This document shows positions 1 to 12,900 of a stretch of DNA of 64,000 nt, in pieces. The notes below the pieces were generated by a model, which was not told where the DNA came from, searched no databases, and saw nothing but the letters and a program-made list of their open reading frames with translations. How positions within the stretch are numbered: position 1 is the first letter of the stretch; each line of letters begins with the position of its first letter. Where the stretch lies: the NCBI GenBank assembly GCA_011009095.1, contig VTPC01090620.1, positions 260,930 to 324,929 of the forward strand, read 5' to 3'. The stretch is from Ignelater luminosus. Taxonomy: Eukaryota > Arthropoda > Insecta > Coleoptera > Elateridae. A program made the translations under genes and the position numbers.

Positions 1-242
1 GATAAAATGAAACTTGTGCTTTCAATAGTAATAGAAAATAATAGTAGTACTAGTCAGAACAAATTAGAATATAAATCGAAATAAGTGCCCTGAGAATGAG
101 AAAAATAAAAACTTAAAGTAAATTAGTTTTGTGTTCAAACAATGTAGCTTTAAATCTTAAGGAGTGATATTCAATTTGTCTTGTTTATAAAATGGCAGCA
201 ATGAGTGATAATTGAAGAATGTTGCTGAATCATTATTATATG
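1..242. other. AT-rich sequence, no gene seen
   Basis: No open frame with recognisable protein similarity and no repeat boundary was seen here. Confidence 0.5.
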
Positions 243-406
243 TACAGTAAAACCTCTCGTTATGGACAGTCCCTATAAGCCGACAGATTTTATAGAACCA
301 AAGTATTACTAAGACATGCTAAATGATCTCTTTCAACCGGATTCTTCCAATAAACAGACAAAAAGTGTGAAACTGACAATGTCTACTTATTGGAGACTTT
401 ACTGTA
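243..406. mobile_element. pogo/Tigger-like MITE
   Basis: A 164-bp element begins TACAGTAAAACCTC and ends GAGACTTTACTGTA, giving inverted ends next to TA dinucleotides as in Tc1/mariner-pogo elements. There is no coding capacity. The end type CAGTAAAACC is typical of pogo/Tigger-derived MITEs, but the family is inferred from the ends alone. Confidence 0.6.
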
Positions 407-1084
407 TGTTTAACCTAGCTGATCGCAAATGCAAAAATTGATTTTGTTACTTCCTAACTGTTCATGTATTTGCTTTTTTAGTACTTCTTAGTTCACTCTC
501 TAACTTAAATCTTCTCTAATTTAGAACTCTCTCTAATGAAGATGCTTGAATTAAGTAGAAAATGCCTAATTTAAAAAGTGGTTCTGGTTGGAATCTTATT
601 GGTCAACTTATAACTTCTTTATTTTCAAAGATATTATAAGAACGTAACAGAGAAGCTTGTTTGATATTTCCGGATCCACAACTCGGTTACTGTATTTCAT
701 AATGGGTGCACATAAATGTGATATACTCTGTCCACTAAATAATTAGTCTTTTTCAAATTCTAGTTACTTAACCTAACAGCAAGAAATACACCAAAATTAG
801 GCCAAACAAATATAGCTTGTAATATTTTCTATGTTGGTAGTTCTGATACATGTGCGGCTCCTTTTAATGGTATTGGTCAATTCAGCGGGGTAGACTTAAA
901 TCAGGTTTTCACTGGTTTCCACTAGATGTCAGAGCAAAACTATAATTTAAAAGAAATTCTAATTAAATTGTACCTTTTCCATTTTTTTTAATTACTGAGC
1001 TCTTGATGTAGTGTCATCAGTAATTACTACATACTTATAATACATTTATTTGCCATTATTTACAACTGAAATAATTATAAAATT
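407..1084. other. AT-rich gap, no gene seen
   Basis: Nothing recognisable: no convincing exon, RNA gene or repeat boundary. Confidence 0.5.
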
Positions 1085-2164
1085 ATATACTGGGTGTTTC
1101 ATTTAACTTGAAACAACTAAATATCTCTAGAAATAAGCATTGTATGAAAAAAATGTTCCAAATAAACCTTTAATAGTATCAAGGGGGAGGTCTGCCTGTG
1201 TAAAAATTACTTGAACTTTGAAATTTCAAATGGGAACCTCCATTTTTTATTGCAGATTCGGATTCCTTGAACAAAAATGCGTAAGTTCTGTTTGAAACAT
1301 TTTTTTCAAATCATTCTATATGGCGCTGTAATCAGTGAAAATTAGTTTTCGACATTTTCTTGAAGAAAATTCAACCATTTTAATGCATAATGATTCCAAA
1401 ATTATTGTTGATTGGAAAGCAGTGTCTCTGATGTCCGAGCATAGATTTTGCATGATCGTAGATGGCGTTGCAATCGACAAAAATTAGGCGACCTTCGTTT
1501 TCTGTAGGTATCTAGGTACAGTAGGTTTTGCCCACAAACAATCATACAGACACGATGGCTTCTCTCCATGGTACGTGTTCACAGTACTTCAGGGATGATA
1601 CATTGAACTGAAATTTATTTTTCTTAAATTTAAGAAATCTAGTTATTGAAGAATTGTTCTGACTTAATTTATTTCACTTATTTTGTTTCTGTTTTTGAGA
1701 TTATTTTACTTTGGTTTTATATTGTTTCCAACTTGTTTTGGTTTTGTCGATTGCAACGCCATCTGCGATCATGCGAAATCTATGGTTGGACATCAGAGAC
1801 ACTGTTTTTTAATCGACAATAATTTTAGAATCGTTATGCATAAAAGCGGTTGATTTTTGGTGGCAAAAACTAATTTTCACTGATTACAGCGCTATCTATC
1901 ACGATTCGAAAAAAATGTATGGGACAAAACTTACGCATTCTTTTTCAAGGAATTCGAATCTGCAATAAAAAATGAGTATTTCCATTTGAAATTTCAAAGT
2001 TGTCCGTCGTCTCACTCTCAGGGGGTGGTGAGGGCAGACTAATTTTTACACAGACAGACGTCCTTCTTGATACCATTAAAGATTTATTTGAAATATTTTT
2101 TTTGTACAATGTTTATTTCTTGAGATATTTAGATGTCTCAAGTTAAATGGAACACCCAGTATAT
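1085..2164. mobile_element. 1.08 kb foldback element with ACTGGGTGTTYC ends
   Basis: The left end, TATACTGGGTGTTTCATTTAA, reappears inverted at 2120-2164. Further in, the two arms stay complementary for about 400 bp: the segment around 1440-1490 with GATGGCGTTGCAATCGAC pairs with about 1740-1790, and 1313-1345 pairs with about 1880-1910. About 200 bp of unpaired centre remain. There is no transposase frame. The ends resemble the TATACAGGGTGT ends of other elements in this window, so it is probably a non-autonomous relative of the mariner-like element at 39.2 kb. Confidence 0.75.
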
Positions 2165-5100
2165 TGCTGTTTACAAACTTAATTCTTTGAGGAGCATTTT
2201 TGCACACAGCAAATGTTTTTATTTTCTGTTTATTATAGTTCATAATAACCATAGCCAATTTGTCTTAAGTACATTTTTTGTTTTTTAATTTTAATAACAT
2301 TTTACAAGTATAACCTTTCAACATGTTTTTTTTTCAATTTTGGCACGATACTATGATACTACTTTTTATGCGTAGTTACTAGTAACTTCTATGTCACTAA
2401 TCATTCAGTGTCAGACTATAGCAGATTCTCTACACATCAAAACTACAATGTGGTCAAATATGATTGAATGTCACATGATTGACAAATTACATTAAGTATG
2501 TCAAAAGTAATTTCTGCTATCAAAACTATTAAGGCGTTTTCGGAAAATAGATCGGGGTTCTTAAACCGTGTGGTTGTTAACTTGATCAGTTTCTAACTCG
2601 TTCAATGTATTTTCCGAACACCCGGCAATGTTCACGTTGTTGCGTTTGGGTCAGCACAAGCCACAACTAGTTAGGTTACGTTTGGCACCGCCCTTCTAAC
2701 CTCATTTTTGAAAAAACCTGAACAACCCTACTCATTGACCAGGGTTTTTTATAACCGGGTAACGAATCGGAGCGAATTTTAGAATGCTCAGCGGGATAAA
2801 CGAACGGTAAGGTTGTAACCTGGTTGTAACCCAGTGACTCCGAGCCTTTTGGTTCTGAAAATCGCTTACCCTATGCAAATTAGCCTTTTTAGAACGCGCG
2901 ACTCTCGCTACTTCTAGGACACACAACCTGATTAAGCTGATTTTAAATGTTTTACATGTATTTTACTCTCGTGGTGTAGGTAGCTGATGTTATTTATCTT
3001 TTAACATATAAAATATACCGAGTACAGCATTAGAACCAACATAACACACAAAATTCAGTTTATTTTCCTCCAACAGATGAATTTGACAGCCAAGTGACAG
3101 CATTTTAAAGGGTTAATTTTAAACTGATTTTAAATATTCTACATACATGCATTTGTGTTAGTATTAATGCTGTATTCTTATGTATTTTATAAGTTTAAAG
3201 TAAATAAAAACAACTACCAGCTCCACAACACTAATAATTCAGTTTGTGTGGCCTTCAGCAAAGGCTAATTTACCGACTGATGTAACCTAACCTTACTTTT
3301 GCACATTGTTATTTTAATATATACTGTGTTTTAACTCGGTGATTGTGATTGAAACTGTTTTTGTTTTTGTATTTCTGAACTCAATTTTATATAAATTACA
3401 AAACAATCTTTGAATAACTAAAACATTAAAATTTTCAAATGTATTATAATTAGTTGAGTTTTTTGTTTGTTAATTTTAAAAATTAATCGTCTGCTTTTTA
3501 ATTAATTTTTAATATTAAAATTTTCAATTGAGGCAATTAATTTCGTGCATATTGGGTTGCATAATCAACATTATTCTAGTTCACAACTATTAGTTCTTAT
3601 CACACAAATTATAATACACAAGCTGTCAACAATAGATCTTCAATGTGCAGTCATTAATGAATATAGTGTACAAGAAAACTCTTACAAACTTGCATCCTAA
3701 ATTGCTTCATTTGTGGTACATAGAGTGATAAAATCTTTAAAATAAAAATTTTTTTCTAGCAATTTGAAATTAACACAGCAAATGAATTCTTTAGCTTGAA
3801 TGCAAGCATTACATATTACCGAATAAGTAATTCATAAACCCACACGAAAACACCAGGGTCATTCTGGATGTCATCTATTGCACTGAAAATTTACTCAATC
3901 AATTGCTCACCTGTTGTTATTTCCACTTGGCATAATTTTTTTTTTGAAAGGTCTACAAAGATAGAAATTTACAGGATTTAAGTCAGTGGACCACAGTGGT
4001 TGCATAACACTAAATCTTAGTGCATCCATTATGAAATATTCTATATAACAACAGTTAACCTTTGATTTTGAATATAACACCCCATATATTTTAGATATTT
4101 TGAAATCTAATAAAGATTCCTCACACTAATTACTTGTTTATGTTTTATTTCTGTCGTGGATTACATGATTTGTTGGGTTTCTTATTAAGCAAAGGCTATC
4201 TTAAGCCTAACTAAAGATTTACCTGTATTTCCTCATATATCTATCCAGAAGTAAAAATGTGATGCCTAATTCTGGAAAAAATATATATCACACCATTTGA
4301 AAAAAAGTTGACTATTGTTTGTTTACATTATTTTATCTGTTTACATAAAATCTTTGGAGGCATTCCATTTCTGGTTTAAGATTGGATAATAAACGATAAT
4401 GTTACAGCTTGCTCTGTTTTTATATTATACCCTGCATATTGCCACACTGTAGAATTTGTATAATTACTGCCGTACTCAGTCAAATTATATGTTGTGTATA
4501 TTGCCAAACGCATGTAGTACCTACTATGGTAATTCCCTATGCTTACATGCACTTAGTGTTACACACAGTGTGTAACTTGACTGTGAGTATGGCAGTTATT
4601 GTGCATAACATCATTGAAATGGATGAAAACTGGTTTCAATACAAAGTACAGAAATCTCTTCCTAAGAGCTCTGAATTCTCCAAAATAGTACATTGCAATA
4701 CATATACTTGCGTTCCAATAATGGTCTATTGTAAGAAAAGTGCAGAAACTCATATGTACCAGATATCCTTTATTTTCATTTGTGAGATATTAGTTTCTTT
4801 CCATCTTGCTATCTTGCTAGATCTTTGCACTTGTCTAAGTTTTTCAATTTTTCTTGAGTTTTTTCAATACCAAAATTTATAATCAATTTGATGAATATTG
4901 TGCTATTTTGGTTCACAGATTGTTTCTGTTATTTCTCATATTTATTATCTTCACTCCAAGGCCTGACTCCATCTTTACTTGAGTCCTCACTTGATTCACT
5001 GAAAGGTTCATAATTCTTTTTATCAAAATTATCCAGAAACAAATTCTGAATTACCCAATTAGCAAAGCAGTTGAGTTGTTTTTTTTTGTTTTTGTACAAT

Positions 5101-5375
5101 GTTTCTTATCAGCCATATTTTTCAAGGAAATTACTTTTCCAGAAACAAAACACATAAACCGTACTAACTAAGTATAAACAGCTATTTATTTGGTACTTGT
5201 ATCAGAGTATGTCTGAGTTGATCAAAGTATCTTGTAGTTGACCTGCATGATTGGTTTCATAGATATTCTTTGCAAAAATAAATATGAAAAGTTGGTGGTA
5301 CGAACTGGCATATTAAAATATAGCATGCCTAAATCAAAATGATGTTCAGAATCAATCTATGCTGTAATGTTATCG
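2165..5375. other. Intergenic; GC-richer island at about 2530-2930
   Basis: Mostly AT-rich and featureless. The part from about 2530 to 2930 is clearly richer in G+C and CpG than its surroundings, and contains a small inverted motif (CGGAAAATA at about 2540 and TATTTTCCG at about 2607). It could be a promoter-like or transposon-derived fragment. No coding similarity was recognised, and the frames at 4409-4882 and elsewhere look random. Confidence 0.4.
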
Positions 5376-5549
5376 CCCAGTTGCATAAAGCGTTCTTAAC
5401 TGTGTTGTCAAGTTAAGATAGTCATTACACCAAGTCAGAATTAGTAGAATTTAGTGTCAATTTAGAATTCGCCAATCAGATTGATAGATTTTAAAGTGAA
5501 TATCGCATTATAGCTAATAACGATTTTAAAAATGCTATATGCAACTGGG
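5376..5549. mobile_element. MITE, 174 bp, CCCAGTTGCATA ends
   Basis: CCCAGTTGCATAAAGC at the left matches inverted GCTATATGCAACTGGG at the right. It is short, AT-rich and non-coding, as expected for a MITE. Superfamily not assigned. Confidence 0.65.
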
Positions 5550-8399
5550 GTAAGGCAGTCAATGTGTTAAACTGGAAAATTAAAAAAAGCATAAATTAAT
5601 AGTTTGCTAGATCTCTTGATTATTAGTTTTGAATTTTTTTTGTATGAGGGTTTTCAGTGTGAAGGTTATATAGAGTAAACGCCCTTAAATACGTCCTGTT
5701 CCAGTAGCCTGCCACTTTACAAATAAATTATGGCAGCTGAAATAACTGCAATTATTATTATTATGTTACATTCATTCCTGCAAACAAAAATTATATGTCA
5801 ATTATTAGACTTTAATTACTTCCAGAACGTGATTATGTTAAGATTACTACCATTTAGTGCATTTTCATTAAAGAGAAATGCTTGCATTTTAGGTAAAATT
5901 TACACATTTTTTTAACATCTTTATCAAAATTTTTATTTGTTAAATCATAGCTGTACTTCGGTTTTATATTGAATACAACAAATCATGGATTTTTATTCAA
6001 GAAATATCAAAAATAAGGGAGGTCGAGTACTGGTGTTTCCAGATTCATCTAGTCACCAGTTTACAGTCTCCCACTGTTGAGCACTAGATATTTCACAATA
6101 TTGAAATTTCTATATGATTATTGCTCGATATTTTAATTTAATTTTGTTTATTGATTATCTACATTTATTAATCTTTCCGTTATGTATTTGACAATTACAT
6201 TTTTTCAAAATAGATCTAATTTTAGAATCAATACAATCAATTCAAAAAACTAAAAAATATAATAATAAGGAAATCAAGTGAAAACAAGGATCCGATGTTG
6301 ATAAATACAAAAATTAAATATACAAAGTACCAAGAAGATTTAATCAAAGCTACAGAAGAAAACGATCCGAAAAACAGGTTGTGATAAATGCCTTTCATAG
6401 TACCATTTAAACTGTATTAAATATTTTGGTGTACTATAAAGATATCACCAATAGAGATTTTATTTGCCAAGCATGTGACCCAAATAAAGTTTTCTAGAAC
6501 TAATGTAATTATTATGTTTACACGATGTTTACAGCTTTGTTAGAGTATTTAGTTTTAAATTTAAATGAGTTTGTATTTCAAATATTGTTTAGGTGGCTGA
6601 TTACTGGTGCATCAATCCTACAGGGTGTTCCAAAATGACTGCAAAATAGTTGAAGGGGTGATCCTTTGACTTATTTCATATGTTCATATAAACATACATG
6701 TCTAGTTAACTTTCTTAAAAAATTGTTTAGTAACTAATGTGCAGATAGCCTTTATCATGATCAATTTATCAAAATAAATTTTTTTTTATATTTTGGTCTA
6801 TTTTTAAAAACGAAGTTATAAACGGACCAATAAAATTTCAACTAATCATGTACACAGTTGATGATGATGTGATTTTGACATTGGTTTATAACAGTGTTTC
6901 CATTAATACTAGAATAGATTTTCATTTTATATGTTCGATTCCATCCCTTAATGTACTGTTTATCTATAATTGATGTTATCCCAAAAGTGCAACTACCATT
7001 ATCCTTTCACCCAATTTTAAGAATTCATATTATACGATACCCATTACTTACGCAGAGAAGAATCTTTTATAAGACCAACTTTAGGAATGAGCTGAAGTAT
7101 CCACTGTTTTGATCTTTTTCAGTTATCATAAGTCACCTGTAATTAATATAGTAAGAAACAAATCTGTAGCTAGTTACTTTGAAGTGCAATACAGGTACAC
7201 CATCTTGTTTTCATCTGAAAGACCATAGAGGTTCCAAAATTCCTTTCTTTAGTACTTTACCAATTTTTTTCAAATATTGATACACCATCAATGCACTCAA
7301 GTCTTCTAGCTAATTCTGTGATTGGTAGCTTTCAGATTAGTTCTAAGTTTGTCCTGCAGAAGATCATCATCTAACATTATTGGTCTTCCATTTCAAAGTG
7401 TACTTTCAATGTACCTGATAATCCAATCTAATTTTTTTTTAATCATTGAAGATATTTTATTTCCATAAACAACATTGTTATTCTTTGTGACAATACCAAC
7501 AGAATCTTTTTAGGAAATTTGTATACCATGTAATTATGAGAAAACTTTTGGGATGATGCTTTATATATCACGGACTAGCACTAGCTTCTTCTCATGCTTC
7601 AGGAAGGTGTTTTTCAAATCCTTCTAGTCAGTCTCAGTCAGTATTGCCCTTGGTTTCAACAAATTCTTCCATAAGCTGTTCTGTTTCTTGTGCATACTTC
7701 TAATTATGTAGTTATCATTTTTGGGTCTGATTATCTCTGAAAGTTCTAGTGTTGTCCTTTGTAATTTCTGTATTTTTGATAGTTTGTTTTGTTTATTATA
7801 TTCTTTATCAGTTGACAATTGATATTGTAGTTAATCTATTTCATCATTTTTTTTTGTATTATTTATCATAAATTGATTGACAAATTTAATGTACTCTTCT
7901 TCTATCCTGCTTTACTTATTTTGTTACTATCATGACATTTTCAGAGTGTCCAATCTTACACTTGCAATTTTCCATGGCATGACACAAAATGTGTCTGACT
8001 TACATGTCTTAATTACTGAAGTATTGTAATTCTTGAAACTGGGTTAAAAGAGGACCTACATTGCTGTTAATTGTCATAATAAATTCCAATAGGGACATTC
8101 CCTTTTCATTTATATTTGTGCTTGCCCAGGTTACATCACATCCAACAACAAGATGCCCTCCAGCTTGATATTATAGGTATGTCCTTTTTTTAAAAATAAA
8201 TAATTTATTGCTGTGGCAGCAGATTAAAGAACACCTTGGCAACCAGACGTCATAGCAACAACTTGTCTATATACAGAGCAAGTATTCTATTAGTTTACAG
8301 AACACATTACACTTGTGCTTTTTTCAAGGATATTGCAGATCTTTCGTAACAAAAGTGATCAATTTGGATCAAAGTGATCATTGTGATCCAAGTTATTCT
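5550..8399. other. Gene-free AT-rich stretch
   Basis: No convincing gene. A lone TACAGGGTGTTCC motif near 6619 looks like one end of a CAGGGTGT-type element whose partner end was not found. Confidence 0.4.
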
Positions 8400-8655
8400 C
8401 CCTTTGACAATACGAGTTTTTGTTTTATTTTATGCCACATGGCTTTAACTACTATGGCCATCTTGCCGCTTACCAGAATTTAGCTAAACCCAAAGATAGG
8501 GATATTTTATGTGCATATGGAATTCACTGCTTTACATCTTTCCTGGAGGATGGCATTCTTTTACAAATGTTCTCCACATGGTCTAAGTCAGGATCAAACC
8601 CACAACCTTTAGGTTGATAGTTAGATGCTTGACTATCAAAGTCACTGAGGCTCTC
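8400..8655 (-). mobile_element. tRNA-derived SINE-like sequence
   Basis: Read on the minus strand, 8655 to about 8587 resembles a tRNA. It has an A-box-like stretch (GCCTCAGTGACTTTGATAG) and, after an anticodon-arm-like segment, a near-consensus B box GGTTTGATCC (8591-8600). The sequence continues past the tRNA-like head into a non-tRNA body of about 190 bp. This is the layout of a tRNA-derived SINE. The tail and exact ends are not clear. Confidence 0.5.
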
Positions 8656-9363
8656 AATGATTTGTAGTATTGAAACACAAGTATCACATCTAGGTATTAA
8701 ACAATCTTCAACTGTCTATAACTGTTTCACATAACCTAATTTTCTGGCCTACCATAGCATCAAATTCTAATATAATTTTGAAGTCACTGTTTACTGCTCA
8801 TGTCAGTTCTAAATAGTATCCATGATATTAAATGTTTCTTTATAATTTCTCATAATGTTCTAATCGGTCGACAAAGCTATGGCCAATTGTATTGTGAGAA
8901 ACAAGATAGAATTGAATGTCACATTCTAGCATTTAATATAGACTTGTCCAAGAAATTTAATTAAGTAAACCAAAAGAGTAAAATTTTATTTAAGAAGATA
9001 ATGATCCTTTGCTTTTTTCTTACTTGTAACAGTCTCTAGTTTAGTCTCAATCTATAATGTCAAATTTTAATTTATAGAGCTTTCAGACCAAGTTCAAAGA
9101 TTTTCTTCTTATTTACATGTAAAACCAACATTTCCTTTCTCTGAACTTATACACTCTATACAAAAATGAGACTTAAACATTTGCATGACAGTAAAATCTG
9201 CACAAAATCCTAGTGGTGATTCTACATTATATCTTATTAAAAAATAATTGTTATTGCCATTTATGAAAGAAATAACTAACTAAAACAAATACAGAAATAA
9301 TTGTTCGTAGTAATACAATTAATCTATTCATAAAAGTTTCTTGGACAAGCCATACGATTAAGA
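8656..9363. other. Gene-free AT-rich stretch
   Basis: Nothing recognisable on either strand. Confidence 0.4.
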
Positions 9364-9577
9364 TACAGGGTGTAACTTTCCAACCAGAAATGCAATGATT
9401 AACAATATATGCTTAAAATTGAATTAGAATCTTTATACACTTTAGTAGCAAACGTGTTACTTTCTGTATGTGAAAAGCCTTATGATATTACATTTATAAA
9501 TACTAGCTGTATGTAATTGAATTAGTAACTATAGCACAAATTGCAATTTACTTTCTGGTTGTATAATTACACCTTTT
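9364..9577. mobile_element. Short CAGGGTGTAAC MITE
   Basis: ATACAGGGTGTAACTTTCC followed by AACCAGAAATGCAA is mirrored at about 9541-9575 by TTGCAA, CTTTCTGGTTGT and ATTACACC. The right terminus has lost the outer CCTGTAT. Non-coding, about 214 bp. Confidence 0.5.
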
Positions 9578-9976
9578 AATAGTCGATACTTGACAGAAAA
9601 TTATAAAGCTTAATAATAGCCCTCTTAATTTTTTTTTCTACATTTGTTCAATTTTACAAAAATTTATTTTAGTCATAAATTTGTAAATACAGGAGATAAG
9701 TAAATATTATTTTGTAATTTAGTTGGAACAAATCAAACTATTTTAAGATTCAACATTTTCTTCTTTTTATGTATATTATGTAGATATCTAAACAAATGTA
9801 TATCGTACGATTACAAAGTTATATTAAATATTATTTTTAGACATGTTAAAATTACTACATGTAAATTATTGTATCATATTTCGAAGATTAGCAGATATAT
9901 TAATAAATTATTTTTAAACTATGTCACTGTTTAATTGAACACATATTGGTATCAAATTTTATATTTTACAGACACT

Positions 9977-12900
9977 TTATCTGTTTAAAGATCTATGAAA
10001 ATTTTGTAACAAAGGTAAATTCTCTTCCAGATGATTACTACTAGAATGAGGAACAGATTTTGATTTTGGTTCTTCTAGAGTTGAATGACGGCTCCAAGGC
10101 ATTACTACTATTTCAGATTCGCCATTCCACCGTCTGTATACCAGGCAATTAAAGAAAGCTTGAAGTGGATTTATGAACGCCTAAAATGTAATATTTAATA
10201 GTTAAAGAAATTTATTTAACATTGATATGAATTCACTTACCATTAAGTACCAAATAGTAATGACAAGGTTAACTGGTAGCTGAAACCATAAACTCCACAA
10301 TAAAACACCATTAACTAAGTTTGGAACCCAGCAAACATAAAAAACTAGATTGATTGCAGAAAATTTAATTTTAACTGCATCTATGATATCTCTTTCTCTT
10401 TTTGTAAATTGTCCAGAGCTGCATGTTATTATTCTTTCCATATCTTTGCAAGAACGTAAGTAGAGGATTGGATTTAAAATCATTACAAGTGTAATTGGAA
10501 TGTAAGTTGCAACATAGTTTGGAAGAAGTCTTGTAGATATATCTGCTGCTGTCCTTGTCAGGTGGCAACTGAAAATTGGAATTGTTATTTGTGACTTATT
10601 TTGTTTCACTTGAATTACAGTAGATTTTTGAAAATATTTTTTAGAAAATATGCAAGATTAAATTTGAAGAATTTAGCTGTAGTTCGTACAAAGAAGATAT
10701 GAAAATAACTATTGAATAAGATTCAACATAGCACCTGATTTAAAAAAGCACAGCCAGAATATATTACTAGCTCCTTGCAAGATTTATAAGTCTTTATAGT
10801 GGAAACATAATCATATTATTTAGTTATAATTCACTACATTGATTGATTTTTATTCATGTTAGTATACAGCTCCTTAATTTCAGAGGGTAATTTATTATAA
10901 AGATGTATTGTGAGATATCACGGACTAGTTTGACACCCTGACAACCTGTGATATCTTGGTATTAAATGATCTTTTTGTCTAGCATTACAGTTATGGACAT
11001 CCGTATGTACTTTATATAAATGTTCAATATTTTTTGTATATATTAAGTTTTTCTGAAAGTTAGAATATTCTTTTTATATGTCTATTAGCTGCATGACTCC
11101 ATACCAATATGGTGTATATCATTAAAACATGGAATAGAGCATAATGTGCTACTTTTAAAGTAATAATTGAAACGCAATTTGCTAAATTTTTCAATGCAAT
11201 CCCACTTAGCAAAGAACGTAGAAATAACGTTTTGAAACGTTTGATTTAAGTGATACTGAATAACATTTTTCTTAGATCATATATACTCCGTAGATAACGC
11301 CTTATACATTTAGCTAATGCATTTGGTTGGTGCCAACATTCAGTCATTGTAGCGCATGCGCAATAAGTAAATCTCGTAACTTCAAAAATCATTGGCGTAC
11401 TTACGCAAATTTCCTACAGAGGCAACATAAATATGTCAAAAGGCAGCAATAATGTTATTTTTATTTATCCTTGTATCTATAGATTATTGTATGACCCAGG
11501 AACAAAGAAAAATAAATTTAGAATACAAATAAAATAGTAAAAAAAAAACTGCAAATAACAATACCGCGTATGCTTACGGACGACATTGCTTTTTCAACAA
11601 CGCAAAATCGCAGAAAACACACTGCGCATGTCTGATAATGACAAGTTGATGTGAATCTTGGCACAAAACTTGTGGCTGAAGGCTTTTTTATCTAGGGAAT
11701 ATAATATATATATATTATCTAAGTATTTTTTAAAAACGTTGTATCTCTATTGTATATAATGATGTATATTAATGTTAAAAATTTTATATTGTAAATAACG
11801 TTATTAAAACATCTTGATTAAGCATCTCTGTAATGTTGTAGCAAATGTTTATTTGAAACGTTTTCTTTAAGTTTGTTAAAGAACGTTTTCTTCAAATACG
11901 ATAGTATTTTATTTTATAAGCGTCGTTCGTTCATTTTCGGTAATATTCGCGAGCGTTGCTGTATTTGTAGAAGTTCTTCTTTTGTATCTATGCAAGATGA
12001 GGTGCAAAAGTGCATTGTTATCGGCATTTTGCTATTAAATATTTGTTGGATAATGTGAATTTCTTGAATTTGCATTATTTTGTTACTTGAAATAAAAGTA
12101 AGTACAATTACAAACCGGTACATGTAACTTCTTTAGTTACAAGACATCATTGTGCTCATGTGTTTTTGTGCATTTACTATCATATGAATTTGTAACTTGT
12201 CCTAGATGGACGATTTTTCAATTTTATGTTTTTCTAGATTAATGTTGGGGATGGTTGTCCATCCGCCATTTGACTAAAATATTCAGCAATGAATTGGCCA
12301 GTATGTGCTCATGGACAGGTCAAAAACAAAATTTAAAAATAGCCGACACATGTGTGGTAACATGCCTTAGAAATAAGTACTTAGTTTATGATTGTGTATC
12401 TCTTACATTATTAAGCTTTCTTCATTTTTAATGTCAGTGTGGGAGTGTATGTGTGCATGTCATATATATTACACAAGAAGTGAATGTTTACTTTTCCCAA
12501 AAGTTTTTTTATTTAATTTCACTGAAACTTTTGAAATCTTTAAACCATTTTTAAGGACCCTTTTTTATTTCAGAAGCATTCAGGGCAAATTATCAACGTT
12601 GCACAAAAAAAGATTTGAAAACATTATTATGGACTGGTTCTGTTTTGCCAATGTAAGAAAGAAGAAACACTTGGTGGGTAAAATAGATATTTGTCGTAAA
12701 TACTGAAGTTGTCTAGAAGAATATTATAAGCATTTTTAACTTTGCTAGTTAATTTAACAAGTACTGAGAACATTTTTGTAGAAAAGTTTGTTTTTAAATT
12801 CATTTACAGTACAAGCTCGATAATGTGAACACAAATGTGCGAGAGGTCATTCATATTATCGGAGGTGTTCATTTTATTGAAGGTGTATAAAATTTAGTAA

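Noticed and set aside
4409..4882. 157-codon plus-strand frame
   Set aside because: Cys/Ile/Tyr-biased random-looking translation with no domain and no neighbouring exon support.
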